Origin: Kingdonia uniflora
Lineage: Eukaryota; Streptophyta; Magnoliopsida; Ranunculales; Circaeasteraceae
NCBI GenBank assembly: GCA_014058105.1
Contig: JACGCM010000679.1
Span: 248,001 to 312,000 of the forward strand
Length of the DNA: 64,000 nt
Reading direction: 5' to 3'
The notes under the pieces were generated by a model. The model was not told the origin of the DNA and searched no databases. It was given only the letters and a program-made list of their open reading frames with translations. Shown one piece after another: positions 34,399 through 45,916 of this stretch (the first letter of the stretch is position 1; each line of letters begins with the position of its first letter). The translations under genes were made by a program, and so were the position numbers.

Positions 34399-35124
34399 TG
34401 TAGTAACTAACTTGCAGCCTTCGATAGACAGTCGAAGACCACTTTACAGCCTACTCGAATGTATCGAAGCCTACTCAATCCCTTAAACATACTCCCCAGA
34501 TATCCCCAAAGATAAAGCCTTGACACCAAACAAAGATTTGAGGACGGACTAACACGTCGCGACAGATACTCATCGACCAAATCTACACGTGGTCAAAGTA
34601 CGATGGGACAGACAGCCAGCTCACCAGACAAGCCATCGTAATGATTGACCTTTACAACAATAGTGACAGGCCTACCACTGCGCCACAGTACCGAAGTACA
34701 GAGACATATCAGGCAGCTGTCAATGTGATAATGTAGACAGAGTCGGCACCATAACTCGTCGGGATTTCTTAACAATAATCATGTACTCCTGACCCATACT
34801 TAGTGATTCAGATTCCTATGACTCAATAAATATAGGTGTGGGGAAACCAAGTGGGGGTTAGAAGAATAACCCCCAACCCCTTGCATTTTACCTTTGACCT
34901 CCTAATATTCACTGTATTCGAACCCTTCCAATTACTCTTCAGTAATATAATCTATCTTAAAATATCCTCATCAGAGATCGAAAAAAGTCACATTCGAGCC
35001 TCTACGAAAGAGTTTGTCAATAGTTAGTTCTTACTCTAGACTAATTGCTTGCATCCCTTTTATTAAAGATAGATTTCATGCTGTAAGAATCAACTTCACC
35101 TTTAAACGAAGTTAGTTCCCTACA
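34399..35124 (+). mobile_element. Tat1 3' LTR
   Basis: 726 bp, TGTAGTAAC...CCCTACA. TATA-like CAATAAATATAGG near 34825. To its right the sequence continues in the middle of a family 1 LTR, so this is the original right junction of the insertion. Confidence 0.85.
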
Positions 35125-35539
35125 CCAGTCGTTCGAATGACTCCCAATTTCGCTCGAACGACTCTTTTCATACTCACTGGAATTTTGGCCCAGAGACAAT
35201 TTTCGTTCGAACGAGCTTGGATGCCGTTCGAATAACTTGTCAAGATCCTAGGGTTGAGGCCAGTAAACGTAAAGTCATTCGAACGACTCCCTATTTCGTT
35301 CGAACGACTTTGGCGGTGTTTGTAATTTTTTGGCATTATTTTGCCTCGAGATCCATTTTTTTATTATTTTCTATGTTATGTTAGATCTAGAAAGAGTTTT
35401 GAGGAAAAAGCCTAGGGTTTTGGAGTGATTCATTGTAATTACTTCATTTATAAGTAATTGAAGCTTTTATTTTTTCCAATCAATTGGTGTTCTTCATATT
35501 TTTCAGCAAACTAAAGCTTCTCAATCGTATTGTGGATTA
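35125..35539 (+). mobile_element. Family 1 gypsy LTR interrupted by Tat1
   Basis: Begins inside the LTR at CAGTCGTTCGAATGACTCCC and runs to GGATTA. TGGTATCAG follows at 35542. The left part of this LTR (about 85 bp in the intact 37749 copy) is gone, consistent with Tat1 insertion followed by a deletion on its left. Confidence 0.8.
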
Positions 35540-37748
35540 AGTGGTATCAGTTTTTCAGTTACGATCTTCGGGGGTTGATTATGGTTTATAGTCTTTATAC
35601 GTGACCGTCTCAAGCAAACGAAGGAGAAGCTAGTAAGTCCATTAAAGATTCATCAAAGCTAGTGGTTTATAGTTTAACTATCAATTCACAATTTCGGAAA
35701 TAAAAGTTTTCGACCAAACTTCTACTATAAAGGAGTTGGTAGAATAATTGCGCCGGACGAGCCTCGCGAGTGCTTCCACTTAGGCAATACGACGAGGCCG
35801 CTCTCATCGGTGAGACCATTTGAGGAAGAAAGAGGTTATAGAGGTGGATGGAGACGACAATTATACGGAGATCGATAGTGATTCCGGTGATGCCAAATCT
35901 GACAAGGAGCGATTGGGTATTGGTAAGTCATCGAATTCTATTTGTAATCGTCGTACCAATTTTAAGATTAAAATTTTAGTATTGGACGGTTCGATCGATG
36001 GCAAGAAATTGGATAACTGGTTAGATTAGTTAGAAACTTATTTTTCTGTCTATAAATACTCTAATACTCAGCAAATATGCTTTGCTACGTTGAAATTCGT
36101 AAGTCATGCACTCACGTGGTTGAAATCTTATCGGAAACGCCACGATGTAAGAAATTTGGGCTGGAAAGAATTTAAGGTATTAGTGTGAAAGCAGTTTTAT
36201 TCGATTGGGTATGAGCAAGAGAGATGGTATAAATAGCACAATTTGTGCCAAAACTATGAGCAATCCGTGCAGGAGTACACTATGGTATTTTATAACCAAG
36301 CTTTGATTTTGGACATTATGTGGACAAGTATGAGGTGTTCATGAAGTACATGGGGGGTTTGTCAGAGTCCATTAAGAGAAAGTTGAAGCTCTTTACTGCA
36401 GCCAATTTCGAGGATGCTACCGTGAAGGCAAGTACTTGAAGATTGACAAAGGAGATGACAAAATCAAGTCAGGGTACAAGTCTAGTTGGAAATACGAGCA
36501 TAAGGAAGATGCCAAAGGAGAGGGTTTTTTGTCCAAGGAGTTTTATTGTAATCATTGTAAGGCGAGTAGGCATATTTCCGATTATTATTAGAAACATCAC
36601 CCGAAGCTTAGGCCGAAGGAGGAGAAGAGCAAGAAAGGGAGATATGCACTAGCCGCAGAGGTTGCCAACCTTCTGGATTTAGATAAACCAAATCCTAAGC
36701 TTATATTTATGTTTTAGTAGACTTTAGCTACCGAGGAGAAGAGTTGGAAAGAACTTTTTAATATCAATATTCAAGTGAAGCAGAGTTTAGTTGAGGCTAT
36801 TGAGGATTTGGGTAGTCAGAAAAATTTAACTTTTGAAACTTTAGTAAAGAAGATGGGTTTGACGACTACAGCTCATCCTAAGCCGTATGGTTTGGGGTGG
36901 ACTCAGTAAGATACGGCTTTGATGATCATGAAGCAGTGTATATTCAAGTTTACAATTACTGAAAGGTTTATTGATGAGGTGACGTGTGAGGTGGTTCCTT
37001 TGGATGTGTGTCAGGTCATCTTGGGAAGCCCTTATCTTTGGGACCAAAATACGATTTATTACCGTAGAGCTCACAAGTATCATCTTGTAAATGAGGGAAA
37101 GGAGTTCCATATCAATACTGGTAAGGAGTATGTCACTACGTCTAATTTAGTAACGGTGACTCAGGTGAAGCGGTTGGTTAATACGAGCGGCAAGTTTGTG
37201 CTATTAGTTCTACCAGTTTAGGAGGGTTCGTCGGCTAGAGTGTTATCTCCTATGATAACGTCTTATTGGCAACCAACCGACATGGGGGAGTTATATGAGG
37301 AGGTTGTGGTATATACTGATCAAGAACCGTTCCAGTTTTCAGCTACATAGTCCAAGCTACAACAAGCTCGCCAGATGAAGGGGTTGTTGTATCTCAAACT
37401 ATTACCCTTGATTATACAGTATAAGAATGGAGTGGACAACAAATTGGCTGATAGGTTATCTCGACCCCCATTACCAACTACTTCTGCTATGTTGGTTTTT
37501 ATGCAGATATAGCATTTTGTTACGTCAGGATATGTTGCCGGATATGATGATCCTAAGGGGCGCAGTATGTTTTATCGAAAGCTGCTGCCAGGCAAAATAT
37601 GTGGGGGTCTTGAGTCGTTCCGAGTTGGGAAGAAGGATCAGCTACCTAGTAAGTCAAAGTGGTACTACAAGGTAATGGGCAGCGCCGCATTCCCACCTCT
37701 CTAGTTATCACTTGAGCAAGAGCTCAAGGCTTCTAAAGGGGGGAGCCA
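35540..37748 (+). pseudogene. Family 1 gypsy internal region, copy C
   Basis: Carries gag pieces (INFK-type capsid start near 35960, MCKNYEQ-like block near 36230), a knuckle near 36546-36590, and protease (EDLGSQKN near 36805, VILGSPYLWDQNTIYYRR near 37014). It then runs directly into RNase H (GELYEEVVVYTDQEPFQF, KNGVDNKLADRLSRPPL), ending with a fragment (PSKSKWYYKVMGSAAFPPL) before the polypurine tract AAAGGGGGGA at 37734. No RT or integrase is present. The protease-RNase H junction is shared with copy A. Confidence 0.8.
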
Positions 37749-38231
37749 TGATCCTGGAGGATATAGGAACGTTTGAAGTTTTAGTAAAAGTCATTTGAAC
37801 GAGGTTGAGAGTCATTTGAATGACCCAGTCGCTCGAACAAATCCCAATTTTGTTCGAACGACTCTTTTCATACTTACAGTAATTTTGGCCCAAAGATAAT
37901 TTTTGTTCGAACGAGCTTGGATGCCGTTCGAATGACTTGTCATGTTTCTAGGATTTAGACCAATTAGGCTTCAAGTCATTTGAACGACTCTCAATTTTGT
38001 TCGAACAATTATGGTGGTTTTTGTAATTTTAAGGCATTGTTTATCCTCGAGATCCTTTTTTTTCTATGTTATGTTAGATCTAGAAAGAGTTTTGAGGAAG
38101 AGGCCTAGGGTTTTGGAGTGATTCATTGTAATTACTTCATTTTTAAGCAAATGAAGCTTTTATTTTTTCAATCAATTGGTGTTCTTCATACTTTTCAGCT
38201 AACTAAAGCATCTCAATCGTATTGTGGATTA
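37749..38231 (+). mobile_element. Family 1 gypsy LTR, shared by copies C and D
   Basis: TGATCC...GGATTA, preceded by a polypurine tract and followed by a primer binding site (TGGTATCAG at 38234). It therefore serves as 3' LTR of copy C and 5' LTR of copy D. It has two degenerate palindromes near 37830 and 37855. Confidence 0.85.
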
Positions 38232-39880
38232 AGTGGTATCAGTTTTTCAGTTACGATCTTCGAGGGTTGATTGTGGTTTATAGTCTATATACGTGACCGT
38301 CTCAACCAAATAAAGGAGAAGCTAGTGAGTCCATTAAAAATTCATCGCAAACCTAATTTGAAGAAGAAGGACGAGTCCAACTACCGATTCACAATTTTTG
38401 AAATGAAAGATTTCAACCTAACTTCTACTATAGGGGAGTTGGTAGAACAATTGCGTCTCACAGACCTCGCGAAGGCTTCCTCTTCGGAGACACGGTGAGG
38501 CCGTTCTTATCAGCGAGGTCATTCTAGGAAGAAAGAGGTTATGGAGGTGGATGGAGACAACGATTTTACGGAGATCGATAGTGATTCTGGTGATGCCGAA
38601 TCTGACAAGGAGCGATCAGGTATTGGTAAGTCATCAAATCATATTCGTAATCTTCGTATCAATTTTAAGATTAAAATTTTAGTATTTGACGATTCGATCG
38701 ATGCCGAGAAGTTGGATAATTGATTAGATAGGTTAAAAACTTATTTTTCAGTCTATGAATACTCCAATGCTAAGCAAATATTCTTTGCTACGTTGAAATT
38801 TGGAAGTCATGCACTCCCATGGTAGAAATCATATTGAAAATGCCACGATGTAAGAAATTTGGGCTGGAAAGAATTTAAGGTATTAGTGTGAAAGCAGTTT
38901 TATCCGATTGGGTATGAGCAAGAGAGATGGTATAAATGGCACAATTTGCGCCAAAAGTTTGAGCAATCTGTACAGGAGTACACTACGGCATTTTATAACC
39001 AAGCTTTGATCTTGGACATTGATGTGGACAAGTATGAGGTGTTCATGAAGTACACGGGGGGTTTGTCGGAATCCATTAGAAGAGAGTTGAAGTTCTTTCC
39101 TGTGGCCAATATAGAGAACGCTACCATGAATGCAAGTACTAGAAGAGTGAGAAAGATGATGACAAGATCAAGTAGGGGTACAAGTCTAGTTGGAAACACG
39201 AGCATAAGGGAGAGGCCAAAGGAGAGGGGCCTCGTCCAAAGAGTTTCATTACAATCATTGTATGGCGAGTGGGCATATTTCTGATTATTATTAGAAACTT
39301 CACCCGGAGCTTAGGCCAAAGAAGGAGAAGAGCAAAAAAGGGAGATATGCACTAGCCGCGTAGGTTGCTGACCTTCCAAATTTAGATAAGCCTAATCCGA
39401 ATTTTAATTTATGTCTTAGCGGACTTTGGAGGAGGTTGTGGTATATACTGATTACAAACCGTTCTAGTTTTTAGCTACACAGTCCAAGCTACAGCAAGCT
39501 CACCAGATGAAGGGGTTGTCGTATCTCTAAAAATTACCATTGATTATACAGTATAAAAAGGGAGTGGACAACAAATTAGCTGATAGGTTTTCTCGATCCC
39601 CATTACTAACTACTTCTGCAATGTTGGTTTCTATGCAGATACAGCATTTTGTTACGTCAAGATATGTTGCCGGATATGATGATCCTAAGAGGCATAGTGT
39701 GTTTCACCGAAATTTGTTACCAAGAAAAATATGTGGTGGTTTTGAGTCGTTCCGTGTTGGGTTGAAGGGTCAGCTACCTAGTAAGTCAAAGTGGTACAAC
39801 AAGGTAATTAGCAGCACCGCATTTCCACCTCTCTAGTTCTCGCTTGAGCAGGAGCTCAAGGCTCTGAAAGGGGGGAGCCA
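38232..39880 (+). pseudogene. Family 1 gypsy internal region, copy D
   Basis: Gag is the best kept of the set (LTSTIGELVEQLRLTDLAKA near 38420; MRQKFEQSVQEYTTAFYNQA at 38946; knuckle near 39248 with Cys-to-Tyr change). After the knuckle region a deletion removes the protease and joins gag to RNase H (39422 onwards: LEEVVVYTDYKPF, IIQYKKGVDNKLADRFSRSP). Ends with the same SKSKWYNKVISSTAFPPL tail and the polypurine tract GAAAGGGGGGA at 39866. Confidence 0.8.
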
Positions 39881-40410
39881 TGATCCATGGGGATCTAGGA
39901 ACGTTTGAAATTTTAGTAAAAGTCATTTGAACGAGGTTGAGAGTCATTCGAGCGACCTAGTCGTTCGAACGACTCCCAATTTTGTTCGAACGACTCTTTT
40001 CATCCTCACTGGAATTTTGGCCTAGAGACAATTTTTGATCGAACGAGCTTGGATGTCGTTCGAATGACTTGTCAAGTTTTCAGGGTTTAGACTAATTAGG
40101 CGTAGAGTCGTTTGAACGACTCCCTATTTTATTCGAACAACTTTGGAGGTGTTTGTGATTTTTAGGCATTGTTTTGCCTCGAGATCCGTTCTTTCATTAT
40201 TTTCGTGTTCCCTAGTATATAAAGGGAACTTATGTTATTTTCTATGTTATGTTAGATCTAGAAATAGTTCTGAGGATGAGGCCTAGGGTTTTAAAGTAAT
40301 TCATTGTAATTACTTCATTTTTAAGCAATTGAAGCTTTTATTTTTCCCAATCAATTGGTGTTCTTCATACTTTTCAGCTAACTAAAGCTTCTTAATCGTA
40401 TTGTGGATTA
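39881..40410 (+). mobile_element. Family 1 gypsy LTR, right end of array
   Basis: 530 bp, the longest copy. TGATCC...GGATTA, followed by ATAAT at 40411-40415, which matches the bases left of the LTR at 20240. It retains a segment of about 40 bp near 40198-40238 with a TATA box that the other LTRs lack. Confidence 0.85.
40212..40225 (+). promoter_or_regulatory. TATA box in right-end family 1 LTR
   Basis: CTAGTATATAAAGG, flanked by TTCCCT and AGGGAA, lies in the segment unique to this LTR. Its spacing fits a Pol II core promoter at the U3/R border. Confidence 0.6.
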
Positions 40411-40415
40411 ATAAT

Positions 40416-41115
40416 TGGATACTTTAAGACTTTAGCTGGATGAGGGAATCATCTTTTGCCTTTAAGGAACAATTAATGAAAAAGCTTTGCCTGTTTTAAG
40501 TGTGATCATCTGGGATTTCTATAGAGAACTTTGGTTATAATTGGAAGGTCAACCCTCATCTTTCTGGTGTTGATATCAGGGAGAGAAGCTTATATGCAAT
40601 CTTAGGGGTATTTTCTCAAAACACATGGACGTCGAAGAAAACTGTCCATAGTAATAGTTAGATCTCACCAGAGGTAATATTTAAAGTTATTTGTGCTTAG
40701 TATTTTAGATATAAAAAGAATTGGGCATTAGATTTGTTGGGTTTGTTCGCAAGTGATTTAATTAAAAATGGAGGCAATCATATGGAGCAAAGGGTAAAGT
40801 TAGCATAGACTTATCAACGTGATTCCAGATAAGCTCTTGCGATGTTTTGTTATTCAAATCTCTTTAAAATTTTCATTCTCCAGAATAACACAATTGACCG
40901 ATCAATGTGATTTTATTTTTTATATAAACAATCTTAGTGATAACATATCAATTCATGTACTTAGTTTATGGATACATTTTTTTGGGAATGAAGTTCATGG
41001 ATATCTAATATCTGAATCTCTTGTTTTTTGTTAAGTATTTAGTAGTTCCCCCTCTATTGTCTACTATCATATACTTATCTGAGCTCCATGACCAATGGTG
41101 GTGTTTTATTTTGGG
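40416..41115. other. Right flank of the array; no gene seen
   Basis: AT-rich. It should be the continuation of the ancestral sequence seen left of 20240. Short frames without motif. Confidence 0.4.
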
Positions 41116-41120
41116 ATATC

Positions 41121-41610
41121 TGTTATGAAACAAAGGGGGTGAATTGCAACGCGGAAGCACAATATGATAAAGAAAGAGCTGAAGATCTAACTTTAACAAT
41201 AGAGAATTCAATCCAAGAAATAAACACATACACAAGGTTTAAATTTAGGTGAAAACCCAAAAGGATCGAAACCACCCCCGAAAAGCATGAAGAATCTTTT
41301 ATCAATTAGGGTTACAAGAAATTCCAGAGATCACTCTATCCTACCTCTAGCCTTACAGATAATCCCCAGCAAGAAACCCTAAAAAGAAAACCCAAGAAAT
41401 CTCTCCAGAGTAAAACCCTAGATTTCTTCTTTTTCTCTCACTAACTCCTTCTCACACGTACAGAGGCTTTGAACTCACACTCAATATTTATAGACTCTCT
41501 GTTAGGTCATCTGTGAAGTATGCATCATGAGATAGACCATCGTCTCCAAAAAACAAACAACGCGATTTTTCGTTTGAACGACTTCTTCTTTTTTGTGCCG
41601 TAACCCAGCA
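41121..41610 (-). mobile_element. Copia 3' LTR (left copy)
   Basis: 490 bp, TGTTATGAAAC...CCAGCA on the + strand. Only one clear palindrome-like site remains (CGTTTGAACGACTT near 41570). Confidence 0.8.
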
Positions 41611-41703
41611 ATCTCTACCTCGACGAAAAAATCCATTTCTTCCGTTACATTCATCGTGTATCCTTATCGCATTGCCCTATGGGAAACTTCTTAATTAGGA
41701 GAG

Positions 41704-42290
41704 TTACATGAGTCCAGGTTTTTTCCAAGACCCACCAATTGGAACCCACTTTCTGATCATCTTTGTACACTGTGTCATTTCTCCACCTTGAACTAAATTC
41801 CCCTTTCGAGAAATCTCTATAGCTCTATCAGTACATACAACCATCACATCTCCACACACTGATTTACCAACCAATCCATACGAGTTCCCGCTTAGAACTC
41901 CATTTATGATCAAAGAAGACTTTCAATAAACTTTTATTACTCCACCTTTCCTGGAGTAATTGTAACCCTGATCATTATCTAATTTGGAAAGAAAAATTAG
42001 ATTATGAGTCATACTCGACACATGTTGAACATCATAAATAATTACGATCCATCCATCAAACATCCATACGCGAATATCACCAATTCCCAAAGCTGGCCTT
42101 CGAGAGCCATCACTCGTCGACACAAACTTACTACCCTCACACCTTGCATATTTTCCAAACCATGCCTTGTGTGCGCATACATGCATTATAACCCCACTAT
42201 CAAACACCCATCCTCTATCGTAGTTATTACCATCAGCTACCACCACGAGGAGTGCCTCGTCACCATCATTACCAGTAACCATCGCTAGTT
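41704..42290 (-). pseudogene. Copia protease and pre-integrase remnant
   Basis: Minus-strand frame 41923-42282: GDEALLVVVAD, then WVFDSGVIMHVCAHKAWFGK (active site, with the usual DSGA(T/S)-H altered to DSGVIMH), VSTSDGSRRPALGIGDIRVW, and VQHVSSMTHNLIFLSKLDND followed by GYNYSRKGGVIKV. This is the aspartic protease followed by the GAG-pre-integrase linker of copia polyproteins. The frame at 41704-41913 (GVLSGNSYGLVG) continues it briefly before integrase is lost. Confidence 0.75.
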
Positions 42291-42294
42291 TGTT

Positions 42295-43075
42295 AGTGTC
42301 ACTTTCGGATCCCTTTGCCGAACTTGCTCATTTACTTTTCCCAGCTTTGTAATCTGATCTATAATGACCCGAGTGACCATAGCCCTAACAAGTTTATTTT
42401 CTGAACTTATTAAAACTTATCTTCCCACTACCCACCATCATTGAGTTTTCTACAGACTATTCCCTACCCTTAAATCTTCTCTCCACAGAAAAAACATACT
42501 TGTAACCTCCTCAAAACTTAAAGTTTCCTTTCCATACATCATTGTAGGTTGAAGATGCATGAAGGTAGAAGGAAGAGACCATATGAGTTAAAGTGCCTTA
42601 TTTTCATCCTTAACTTTAACTCCGATCGATTCCAATTCTGAAACAATCCCGTTCAAAGAACCTAAGTGATCACCAATGCATGTACTCTAATCCACCCGAA
42701 GCGTATGAAGCAGTTCCTTGAGGTATAAGCGATTTGAAAGACTCTTCATTTGGTACAAACTTTCAAGCTTTTCCTAAAGACCCTTTGCGGTCTTCTCTTT
42801 AACTACGTTTACTAAAATGTTTTTAGCGAGACAAAGGCAAATCCCGCTCGCAGCCCTTAAATCTAGATCTTCCCAGTCTTCTTTATCATCGTCTGCGTTC
42901 TGGGCTGCTATACCTTCAACCAGAATTTTAGGTATAGGCTTTCCTTTTAGTGCCTTACGTGCCCTCCTTGAATCAAGATATCTTGGACTTATATTTACCT
43001 CAATTCAAAATCAATCTTCCCATCAAACTTCTCCGCATTAAATTTCATCGCTTTAGAGTACTTAGATCCCCTCAT
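42295..43075 (-). pseudogene. Copia gag remnant
   Basis: On the minus strand it starts at ATG 43073-43075 (MRGSKYSKAMKFNAEKFDGK), the usual YxVEKFDGxNDF start of plant copia gag. Frame breaks follow at once. A later block (TSYASGGLEYMH-like, region 42650-42720) and a CCxx-type knuckle region near 42350-42400 are only dimly visible. Confidence 0.55.
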
Positions 43076-43116
43076 CTTGCTTCTGTACTTGCCCCAAACC
43101 TCGCTCTGATGCCAAT

Positions 43117-43659
43117 TATTACGAAACAAAAGGGGCAAATCATAATGCAAAAGCACAATATGATTGAGCAAGAACTGAAGATCTAAATTTAACTACAAAG
43201 AATTCAATCCAAGTAATAAACACATATACAAGGTTTAAATTTAAGTGGAAACCCAAAAGGGTCAAAACTACTCCCGACAAGCATGATGAATTTATAATCA
43301 ATTAGGGTTACAAGAAGTTCCAGAGATCTCTCTATCTCACATCTACCCTTACAGATAATCCCCAGCAAGAAACCCTAGAAAGAAAGCCTAAAAAATTTCT
43401 CCAGAGTAAAACCCTAGATTTCTCCATTTTCTCTCTCTAAATCTTTCCCACGCGTGCAGAGGCTTTGAACTCACACTCTATATTTATAGACTCTCTGCTA
43501 GGTTATCAGCGAAGTATGCATCATGAGACAAACCATTGCCTCTTAAAAATGAACTTACAAAACAAACAACGTAGAAGTCGTTCGAACGACTTAAGTCTCG
43601 TTCGAACGACTTTATGTCTCGTTCGAATGACTTCCCTTGTTTTGAGCCGTAACCCAACA
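43117..43659 (-). mobile_element. Copia 5' LTR (right copy)
   Basis: In its own orientation the LTR starts at 43659. Within its first 85 bp it has three copies of the CGTTCGAACGACTT motif (43575-43632), including the 18 bp perfect palindrome AAGTCGTTCGAACGACTT at 43575-43592. The same motif marks the upstream part of family 1 gypsy LTRs. Confidence 0.8.
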
Positions 43660-43664
43660 ATATC

Positions 43665-45916
43665 CCTCCATCAATTGCTCAATTCATTTTTTGAATATTC
43701 TAAGTTCAATTTGTTTTTATAAGTAGATGGAATGTTTGACACTTAGAGAAATTGGTACATGGGTCTTTAGTTTATATTTTGAATCAACCATATGTGTATA
43801 AGCATGATAGAATTAACTGATGTAAGTACTAACCTCATGAGTTTGAAGTGGAACAGAGTCATTAATCATTCTCATGGCAAATATTAAAAATAAATGTGGG
43901 TTTATTTCTGAAGTATCAAAATAAAGAACTAGATGTCTAGATTTTTAAGCGACTAATGAACCATGTTCTTACTAATCATGTGCTTTAAAAAAGTGCCAAA
44001 GTATTTGATTAGTGACATGGTTCATAAGTTTATTTGCTACTTCTAAGATATTAAAAATATAAAAAAATGCCAAAATTTATGTTTCCTATTACATGTTTTC
44101 CTTAAAAATATGGTTAATGAACAAGAACATGAATTTCTTCCTTACATACTGCATTTACACGCCGTTTTCCTGCGTGGCATGCTTTGTCCTACATGGCGTA
44201 CCAAAACCATCTAAGACAAGATGATGTGGAAATTCTTAAATTAATAAATTGGGGAATAAATCGTGAAAAGACTAATAAAGAGACTCTCTCTTTCACATGA
44301 ACAGAGCTCTCAAACTGTTTCACTTCATAAATAGTATCAAACTCACTCTCTTCCAAATCAATGAAGCACAACAGTTATGTTTAGGCTTATCCTTCTCTCT
44401 TCATCTTTCTTACGCTTATGTCATTCATATTTTCCCTCTACGACTCTAGCTCATCTTTTCCCCCACTAAATTGAAGCACTATTACAAGTCATAACTTAAT
44501 TTAAAGGCGTTAACTCAAAGAAACGTTATTAAATTTATAATACAATAGGCCTAGTATTTGCTCCTACTCTTTCAACCAATGATAGTTGCACCTAAAACTT
44601 TCATAGTGTCTTGGATTATGTTTGCTATTGTAGGTTCAGTCCATTCGCCATTTAATTTAGGTGTATCTTGATTTTGGCAGTTGAATTTTTTTTGTATAAT
44701 ATTTCTTGTCTTTGTAAAGGTCGATCACCCTCGTGACTATCAGGCAACCTATTCTGCCCCATATATTGTCGTAAGTTTCATTTTTAATATTTTTGTGAAT
44801 CCTGATTATATTGATTGCGTTGCACGCTTTTTTGTTTTTGTTTAGGTTTAAGATTCGAAAATGTGCAATTCAAAGCAAGATGAGTCAGATAGGAACCTAC
44901 GGATGGATATCATCAAAAAGAGGAATCTTTTGGAGGTAGAATTAACATGAATATTTAAGAATTCCTCGGATAGTATAGCATTGGGCTTTAGTTTTTAGTT
45001 CCATCATCTCTTCTCTTTAACGTGGATTTGGAGTTTCTGATTTACGTAACTAAACATTGGTGATCAAACTTGCCCGCCTACTTAGGTTCTTGCTTACATG
45101 ATTATATGATTAAAAGTAATCAAATCAATTATTTGTAGGACCCTTTTGATTAATCTTTCTTTCCTTTGAGCTAATATATTTTCTATGAATTAATGACAAA
45201 TACTCCCACCTCATTTTATCTCTTAGTCTTTTTGTTTGTTCATCAACTTGAAATGTATTTTTCCTACCAAAAAGTTGAAATTAAATCCCTGAAATGCTGA
45301 CCACACCCTTAGTTCTTTCAGGTTAAATGTTCGTACCATCCAGCCCCTCCATGTCAATTGTTATCAAATGTTCAAGTTTTAAATATCTACTTTCTGGTGG
45401 TATTATACATTTGATTTATGTATGTAGTTTACGATGTTCATATCTTATTAATAAATGGTGTTATTTCATTTACTAGGTATAGAATAGCTCTATATTATAG
45501 CATAGTTTCATATCTAGACCTATTTTTAGTATACGATGGTAACCTATTTCTTATTGGTACTATAAGTGTACTCAAGAATACAAACTCTGTTAATTTTTGC
45601 TAGGTTTTAGAGTTTTATTTCTCTTACTTGCATTGATCTCTTAAAGCTTTGAGCAGAGTATTTTGTTTGATTAAATGCTAAAAGTAATTGTCCTTCACAT
45701 TTAGAGTTATAGGAGAAGAAAAGACTATGTGGATGTTAACTCTCTTAGTCCACTTATTTTTAGAGGGAGGCAATCATATTTTTGGTGACATTGCAAATTT
45801 ACTATTAGCGAGAGTAAGAATGATCCAGTATGGGATAAAAATTTTGTGATAATGTGTTACAGACAAGTTTCTACAACAAGAATTGGCCTAAGCTCAAATA
45901 ATCTGCTGCTTGGAGG
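43665..45916. other. No supported gene
   Basis: AT-rich. A 90 bp block at 44846-44935 is bounded by AG and GT and stays open in one frame (FKIRKCAIQSKMSQIGTYGW), but no family is recognised. A minus frame at 44189-44371 has no motif. Confidence 0.35.

Larger units (their letters stand above)
22067..35124 (+). mobile_element. Tat1: 13 kb Tat-lineage Ty3/gypsy element
   Basis: Bounded by a left-truncated 5' LTR and a full 3' LTR that starts TGTAG and ends CTACA. The order is LTR, PBS, gag, protease, RT, RNase H, second RNase H, integrase with GPY module, 194 bp tandem repeats, antisense ORFs, polypurine tract, LTR. A second RNase H-like module, a long 3' non-pol region and an antisense ORF are known traits of the plant Tat lineage. 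The left side abuts family 1 internal sequence and the right side abuts the middle of a family 1 LTR. A deletion therefore removed the original left junction along with the first 353 bp of its LTR. LTRs differ at many sites, so the insertion is not recent. Confidence 0.85.
41121..43659 (-). mobile_element. Antisense Ty1/copia element, internally deleted
   Basis: Two direct LTRs (41121-41610 and about 43117-43659) enclose 1.5 kb. ATATC lies immediately left of 41121 and at 43660-43664, a clean 5 bp target duplication. Read on the minus strand, the 5' LTR (right copy) starts TGTTGGGTTACGG. It is followed by TTGGCATCAGAGCGAGG, a primer binding site for initiator tRNA-Met, then gag and protease/pre-integrase. 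A GAGGTAGAGAT polypurine tract precedes the 3' LTR. Integrase and RT are absent. Confidence 0.85.

Noticed and set aside
43465..43722. 85-codon plus-strand frame
   Set aside because: Runs across the LTR end and target duplication of the antisense copia element.
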